Source: CAZUAQ01 sp964618455 | GTDB lineage: Bacteria > Planctomycetota > Phycisphaerae > UBA1845 > PWPN01 | Assembly (NCBI GenBank): GCA_964618455.1 | Contig: CAZUAQ010000023.1 | Span: 1-64,000 of the forward strand | Reading direction: 5' to 3' | Length of the DNA stretch: 64,000 nt | Shown: in pieces, positions 60,119-64,000 of the stretch | Layout of the letters: every line of letters starts with the position of its first letter | Numbering within the stretch: the stretch's first letter is position 1 | Notes under the pieces: generated by a model | Database searches by the model: none | What the model saw: the letters and a program-made list of their open reading frames with translations, nothing else | What the model was told of the DNA's origin: nothing | Made by a program: the position numbers and the translations under genes

Positions 60119-60167
60119 GACATTTTCGGCAAGAAATGCCCCGAAACCTGCAATCTTTTTTGTTAGG

Positions 60168-60195
60168 TTGTTGTTCGCATTACAGGATGTATATG
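60168..60195 (+). promoter_or_regulatory. Divergent promoter for the 60390 gene
   Basis: TTGTTG (60168-60173) and TATATG (60190-60195) are 16 bases apart, pointing away from mraZ. The leader to the next ATG would be about 185 bases, with no other feature seen. Confidence 0.4.
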
Positions 60196-60198
60196 GGC

Positions 60199-60207
60199 TT
60201 ATCCACA
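60199..60207 (+). promoter_or_regulatory. Perfect DnaA-box nonamer
   Basis: TTATCCACA matches the consensus DnaA box exactly and lies between the divergent mraZ and 60390 promoters. It is a single copy with no AT-rich unwinding region or clustered boxes nearby, so it is not an origin. It could let DnaA affect either promoter, or be chance. Confidence 0.4.
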
Positions 60208-60389
60208 ACCCACATCCGGTAGAGGTGAATCATGGATGGCGCGGTTGAATGGCGGTGGGGCGAAGTGGGAGACGGGAAGGCGACGGGTGGCGGAGCAACG
60301 CGCTGGCAAGTAAGTCTGCGGTTATCATCCAACTGGCGAACAGACGCCCGATCTTTTCCCGAACCCTTCCTCGAGAATATGGATCCATC

Positions 60390-60857
60390 ATGGGGTGCAC
60401 AAAACACAAGTACCGGTTCATCGTTACCGCCGGCGTGGTCTTCGTCGGCGTTGGGATCCTCGCCACGATCGTCGCTCGCGACATCCAGAGGGGACAGTTG
60501 CTGGGTCGAACCATGGCGTTGATGTCGCAGGCCCTGTCGGCTTACGTTCAGGAACACGGCGCCATGCCCGGCGGCTATGAGGATCTTGTCGCATCCGGCA
60601 TTCTGGCGGGCGATGAGCAATCAGGCTACATCGTCGGCGGGATGCGGCAGCGGCTGTATCTCCATGAGGACCTCGATGTCGCGTGGGGGATCGATCTGGC
60701 CGAAGTGCGACTGGATATGAATACGCTGGTCGATCGAGACTCGGATGAGCCCGTCTATCTCATACGCATCAAGGATCCTGGATTGCTGCATTCGCGAACG
60801 GCGGGCATGCCTTCATCGGTGACGATCTACAAGCAGACGAGGCTGGCGGAGCCATGA
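60390..60857 (+). CDS. Small membrane-anchored protein, pilin-like layout
   Basis: The protein is 155 aa from ATG 60390. A short basic N-terminus (MGCTKHKYRF) precedes one hydrophobic helix (IVTAGVVFVGVGILATIVA) and then an amphipathic helix (GRTMALMSQALSAYVQEHGAMPGGYEDLVASGIL) that resembles the helix-to-globular transition of pilin-like proteins, including the Pro-Gly and Leu pattern. The G-F-T-L-E prepilin motif is absent, so it is not a standard pseudopilin. The remainder is beta-rich. The ribosome site is weak. It is divergent from mraZ; function unknown. Confidence 0.6.
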   Translation: MGCTKHKYRFIVTAGVVFVGVGILATIVARDIQRGQLLGRTMALMSQALSAYVQEHGAMPGGYEDLVASGILAGDEQSGYIVGGMRQRLYLHEDLDVAWGIDLAEVRLDMNTLVDRDSDEPVYLIRIKDPGLLHSRTAGMPSSVTIYKQTRLAEP

Positions 60858-60880
60858 AAGGACTCTTCTGCTTATTCATC

Positions 60881-61391
60881 TACAAGATTCCGGATGGTGA
60901 ACACACCGTACCGCATTCCGGGCAGCGGCCGCTTACGTTGCCGGTGAGGTCGTAGCCGCAACGGCGACAAGCCGTGCCTTCCCGCTCGCGGCGCCACCGA
61001 CGGGCGTGGCGAACATGGCGGACGCCGATCCAGGAGACAAGGATGGCAATCGGAATTCAGAGAGGAATGGTCAGGTGATACCAGCCCCCTCCCATCAGAG
61101 AATGGAGGTATGGCCTCCAGCGGATCCTCTTGTGAGGGCTCCATCGAATGAGCCAATATGGCGGACCCTCTCGTCGTATATCGAGTGTCGGGTCAGTCAC
61201 TAATTCGAAAACAAGTGAAGCGCCGCTGGCCCCACGACAACGGTACCGTCGAGAAAATGCATGCCCATCATCAGAGGGATACTGATTGCCCAGAGCACAC
61301 TGAAACCTGCAAGGGTGACATAGAGAAGCCATGTGCCGAGCGTTCGACGAGGCCTCAGGGGCGGATCACGCGTTGTCTTGTAATTCTGCAT
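60881..61391 (-). pseudogene. Broken planctomycete zinc-ribbon membrane protein gene
   Basis: Read on the minus strand, the gene opens at ATG 61391 with MQNYKTTRDPPLRP and a membrane helix (TWLLYVTLAGFSVLWAISIPL). That frame stops at 61200, but the coding sense continues in a second frame (TLDIRREGPPYWLIRW...SLMGGGWYHLTIPL). This in turn is cut by a TGA at 61057-61059 where homologues have Trp (TIPLW). The same frame then continues: IPIAILVSWIGVRHVRHARR (second helix) and the zinc ribbon TACRRCGYDLTGNVSGRCPECG, to TAG at 60881. One frameshift and one nonsense change are thus needed. Intact relatives are common in planctomycetes; their role is unknown. Confidence 0.8.
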
Positions 61392-61535
61392 GGGCCTATG
61401 GCAATGTTCCGACTACTCCGGCAGGTCGAAAGAGGACCGGGAGCTTGAGTGCGGACGATTCAGTCTGGAAATACCCCTACCCCCGTATCCTAGCCATAGA
61501 AATGGAAACATTCTTGAGACCATCGGATCCTCGGA

Positions 61536-63839
61536 TCATTCGGTCGGCGGGTCGCGTTTTGCGCCCTTGCCGCCTTGCTCGATGATGGCCGCCGTCTCGA
61601 ACAATTCCTCGGCGAGTTGCCTGCGACCGAGGGACTCCAGGGTGCTGGCAAATACTTTAATGCCGCGCGTCGATTGTTCCGCCTCCGGGTGTCGCCACTT
61701 GTGATGATCCTTGCATGCCTCAGCCAGACCCTCGGCCCCCTCCTCACCCCGGCCCAGCTTCTGCATCGTCATGGCCCATTGGGTAATGGCCCACAGCGTT
61801 TCAATATGATCCTCCTTCAGAACCTTCGTGCGCCACTGCATCACGAGTTCGAGTTCCCGGGCGGCCTCCTCGTACTGCCCGAGGTTCTTGAGGCACACCC
61901 CGAGATTGTAATGCGCAAACATCGTCGTCGGGTGGTCAAGCCCCAGGGTCGAATCCAGTCCCCTGGTCGCCTGCCGCGCATTCGCCAGTGCGTCCTCCAC
62001 GTCCCCGTTCCATCGCTGACCCCAGGTCAGCGCATCCAGCGTCTGCCACGTGATCGGATGACTCTGCCCGATGGTCGATCGAACGCGCTCATACAGCTCC
62101 GACGTCAGGGCGACCACATGGGCCAGTCCCTCCTCCCCACCGTGGTTTTCTCGCTGGGCCACGAGTTTGAGCATCTCGGTCTGGAACACCCGTGGATCTT
62201 CAGCGCCCCATACCGACCGCTGCGCGTCGATGGCCACGTCGAATGCCTCAATCGATTCCTCGAGGCGACGGTAGCTTAACAGGCTCAACGCGCGCGTTCC
62301 CAACGCTTCCGCACGAAGCTCCGCCGTGCCTTCCGGATGCGCTTCGCACAGGCTGAGACACTTTCTCAAATGTTCGAGGGAGCTGGCGGGCCGATTTGCC
62401 TCCCGGTAGAGATCACCAAGTTCCCAGTGCATCCGCGCCTGAAGCGGAGGGTCGTGGGCAAACCGTGTGTCGACCGCGGATGAGGCATGATCCAGCGCTT
62501 CCAGCAGTGTCACCTCCGCCTTGCCGAGGCGTTGCGGGTCGAAGTAGCCGAAGATCTCTTCGGTAATGAACGCGTTGATCTGGCCGACCGCCTCGGCGTT
62601 GGCTTGCGCTTCACGTCGAGCAACCGCCTCCGCCTCCTGCATCGCCGCGGCTCTACGCCAGAGAATCGTCGACGAAATCAAGCCCGCTGTGATCAAGACG
62701 AAGATGATCGATACCGTCCCGACCAGCATGCGATGACGACGAAGATTCTTGTTGATGATGTACCATGTGCTGTCGCGCTTGGCCTCGATCGGTTCACCGT
62801 CGAGATATCGCTGCAGATCGCGCGCCAGTTCCCCCGCACTCTGATAGCGGCGTTCGCGCTCTTTGGACAGCGCCTTCAGCAGGATGGTCTGCACTTCGTC
62901 GTCAATCTCCTTGCGCACCGTGCTGGGCCGCGTGGGCTCCGCATGAATGACGTTGTCCAGCACTTCGCGCATCGTCCCCATCACTTGATAGGGAAACGCG
63001 CCGGTCAGCATCTGGTACAGAATGACGCCCAGCGCGTAGACATCCGTGCGGATGTCGATCTTGTTGGGAATGCCTTCCGCCTGCTCGGGCGCGGACCACG
63101 GCAGGCTGCCGACGAACTGTCCCGTGACGGTCATCATCTGAGGCCGGCTCTCGTCGGTCACCTGCCCGACCGCCATTTTTGCCAGCCCGAAGTCGAGGAT
63201 GTGCGGCTCGCCTTCCGTGTCGATGCGGATGTTGCCCGGCTTGAGGTCGCGGTGGATGACGCCGCGAATGTGCGCGGCATTGACCGCCTCGGCGATCTTG
63301 ACGAACAGGCGCAGCGTGCCTTCGATCGAGTCCTTCCTGTTCACCATGTACACGTCGAGCGGCTGGCCCGAGATGTAGTCCATCACATAGTAGAAGTTGC
63401 CCTTCGCGATGCCGCTGTCATGGATGTTGACGATATTGGGATGGCGCAACGCGCCGAGAACCTGGACCTCGCGCTCGAAACGCATCTTGTCGCGCTTGCC
63501 CGCGAAGGGCCCTTCCTTCATGACCTTGATGGCGACCCGACGCTTGGTGGCGATTTGAATGGCCTGGTAGACCACGCCCTGCCCCCCGCGATGAATCTCG
63601 CGGAGGATTTCGTAACCGGGAATGCTCTCCATCGGTGAATCGAGGGGCGCGTTCGCGTCGAGGTCGTGGTCAGGCGGCGGACCTTGCGAGCTCGAGCGAG
63701 GATAATCCATCGAAAACGTGTTCTGGGAGGCATGCGGCGACGCCTCCGCGCCCATGCCCATGGCCTCGCGCAACGCGTCATCGAGGCGTGCGTCGTCATT
63801 CTTCTCGTTCGAGCTTTGATCTTCACGTTTTCCGGCCAT
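61536..63839 (-). CDS. Membrane Ser/Thr protein kinase with TPR-like extracytoplasmic part
   Basis: The protein is 767 aa. A disordered N-terminus (~1-72) precedes a Hanks-type kinase domain (~75-345): Gly loop HRGGQGVVYQA, catalytic Lys105 in VAIKVMKEG, HRDLKPGN with Asp198, DFG at 216-218 and SAPEQ in the activation region. A membrane helix follows (~373-397, MLVGTVSIIFVLITAGLISS). The C-terminal ~370 residues contain TPR-like helical repeats (LGDLYREANRPASSLEHLRK; YNLGVCLKNLGQYEEAAREL; WAMTMQKLGRGEEGAEGLAE), probably a sensor or scaffold. PASTA domains are absent. This architecture is frequent in planctomycetes. Targets are unknown; no clear promoter is seen in the 161 bases upstream. Confidence 0.92.
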   Translation of the reverse strand: MAGKREDQSSNEKNDDARLDDALREAMGMGAEASPHASQNTFSMDYPRSSSQGPPPDHDLDANAPLDSPMESIPGYEILREIHRGGQGVVYQAIQIATKRRVAIKVMKEGPFAGKRDKMRFEREVQVLGALRHPNIVNIHDSGIAKGNFYYVMDYISGQPLDVYMVNRKDSIEGTLRLFVKIAEAVNAAHIRGVIHRDLKPGNIRIDTEGEPHILDFGLAKMAVGQVTDESRPQMMTVTGQFVGSLPWSAPEQAEGIPNKIDIRTDVYALGVILYQMLTGAFPYQVMGTMREVLDNVIHAEPTRPSTVRKEIDDEVQTILLKALSKERERRYQSAGELARDLQRYLDGEPIEAKRDSTWYIINKNLRRHRMLVGTVSIIFVLITAGLISSTILWRRAAAMQEAEAVARREAQANAEAVGQINAFITEEIFGYFDPQRLGKAEVTLLEALDHASSAVDTRFAHDPPLQARMHWELGDLYREANRPASSLEHLRKCLSLCEAHPEGTAELRAEALGTRALSLLSYRRLEESIEAFDVAIDAQRSVWGAEDPRVFQTEMLKLVAQRENHGGEEGLAHVVALTSELYERVRSTIGQSHPITWQTLDALTWGQRWNGDVEDALANARQATRGLDSTLGLDHPTTMFAHYNLGVCLKNLGQYEEAARELELVMQWRTKVLKEDHIETLWAITQWAMTMQKLGRGEEGAEGLAEACKDHHKWRHPEAEQSTRGIKVFASTLESLGRRQLAEELFETAAIIEQGGKGAKRDPPTE

Positions 63840-64000
63840 CGAGAGCGCACTCGCGAAGAAGGTGACAGGACGCCACTATTCTAAGCCAATCAGAGCCGAG
63901 GTGATAGCGGGCAACACAATCCTGACACAACCCCTGAACCAGGGGCGCTCAATATTGGAACATTGTCGAATCACCGCCCGTGTACAGAAATGGATGGAAA

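Noticed and set aside
60199..60207. Replication origin at the DnaA box
   Set aside because: There is only one box, with no AT-rich unwinding element, and neither dnaA nor dnaN is nearby.

Overview
The window looks like a high-GC chromosome segment from a planctomycete, most likely of the Phycisphaerae side of the phylum. Four things point there. A peptidoglycan/division cluster keeps mur, ftsI and ftsW genes but ends without ftsA or ftsZ. A decayed gene carries the CRRCGYDLTGN...CPECG zinc ribbon that is typical of planctomycetes. There is a pseudopilin with an N-terminal GFTLIEILVVVGIIALM helix and a C-terminal CDGHVE motif. A secreted glycosidase ends in dockerin-type Ca-binding repeats. 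The class assignment is inference; no rRNA or tRNA gene was recognised.

Layout. About 1-10.9 kb (minus strand) is a compact phage-derived operon: Mu-like protease I, a cement-like protein, gpT-type capsid, gp36 and gp37 proteins, then a long baseplate/hub-like protein and fibre-like proteins including a beta-helix. Terminase, portal, sheath, tube, tape measure and integrase genes are not seen. From 11 to 24 kb are mixed host genes: queG, a zinc-peptidase-like gene, a CPBP protease, a TPR protein, a Tat-exported Gfo/Idh/MocA oxidoreductase, a pseudopilin, a PocR-like/AraC regulator, a Memo-like protein and an RCK_C membrane protein. From 23.8 to 26 kb two genes make GDP-L-fucose. From 26 to 33 kb are a hydroxyacid dehydrogenase, a Uma2 nuclease-like protein, a HIT protein, a secreted glycosidase and a methyltransferase. 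From 33.4 to 38.7 kb are pheS, pheT and a translationally coupled exported beta-helix protein. From 38.7 to 42.2 kb are a sugar isomerase/oxidoreductase pair and two multi-pass membrane proteins.

From 42.4 to 60 kb (minus strand, read from high to low coordinates) is the dcw cluster: mraZ, a 77-aa ORF, rsmH, a LysM protein, ftsL-like, ftsI, murE, murF, mraY, ftsW, murG, murC, murB, ddl and an ftsQ-like gene. It covers most steps from UDP-MurNAc to septal transpeptidation, with a meso-DAP-type MurE. However, murD is missing from its usual place between mraY and ftsW, and ftsA/ftsZ are missing from the end. Beyond it lie a small membrane protein, a zinc-ribbon pseudogene and a membrane Ser/Thr kinase with a TPR-like C-terminus.

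Several spacers carry degenerate short-period repeats: 7-bp phased units at 28.57, 34.55 and 38.68 kb, six 17-bp units at 42.3 kb, and a 66-bp inverted-repeat element at 24.8 kb. Together with the pared-down Mu-like head module and the altered dcw cluster, these are the most unusual things in the window.
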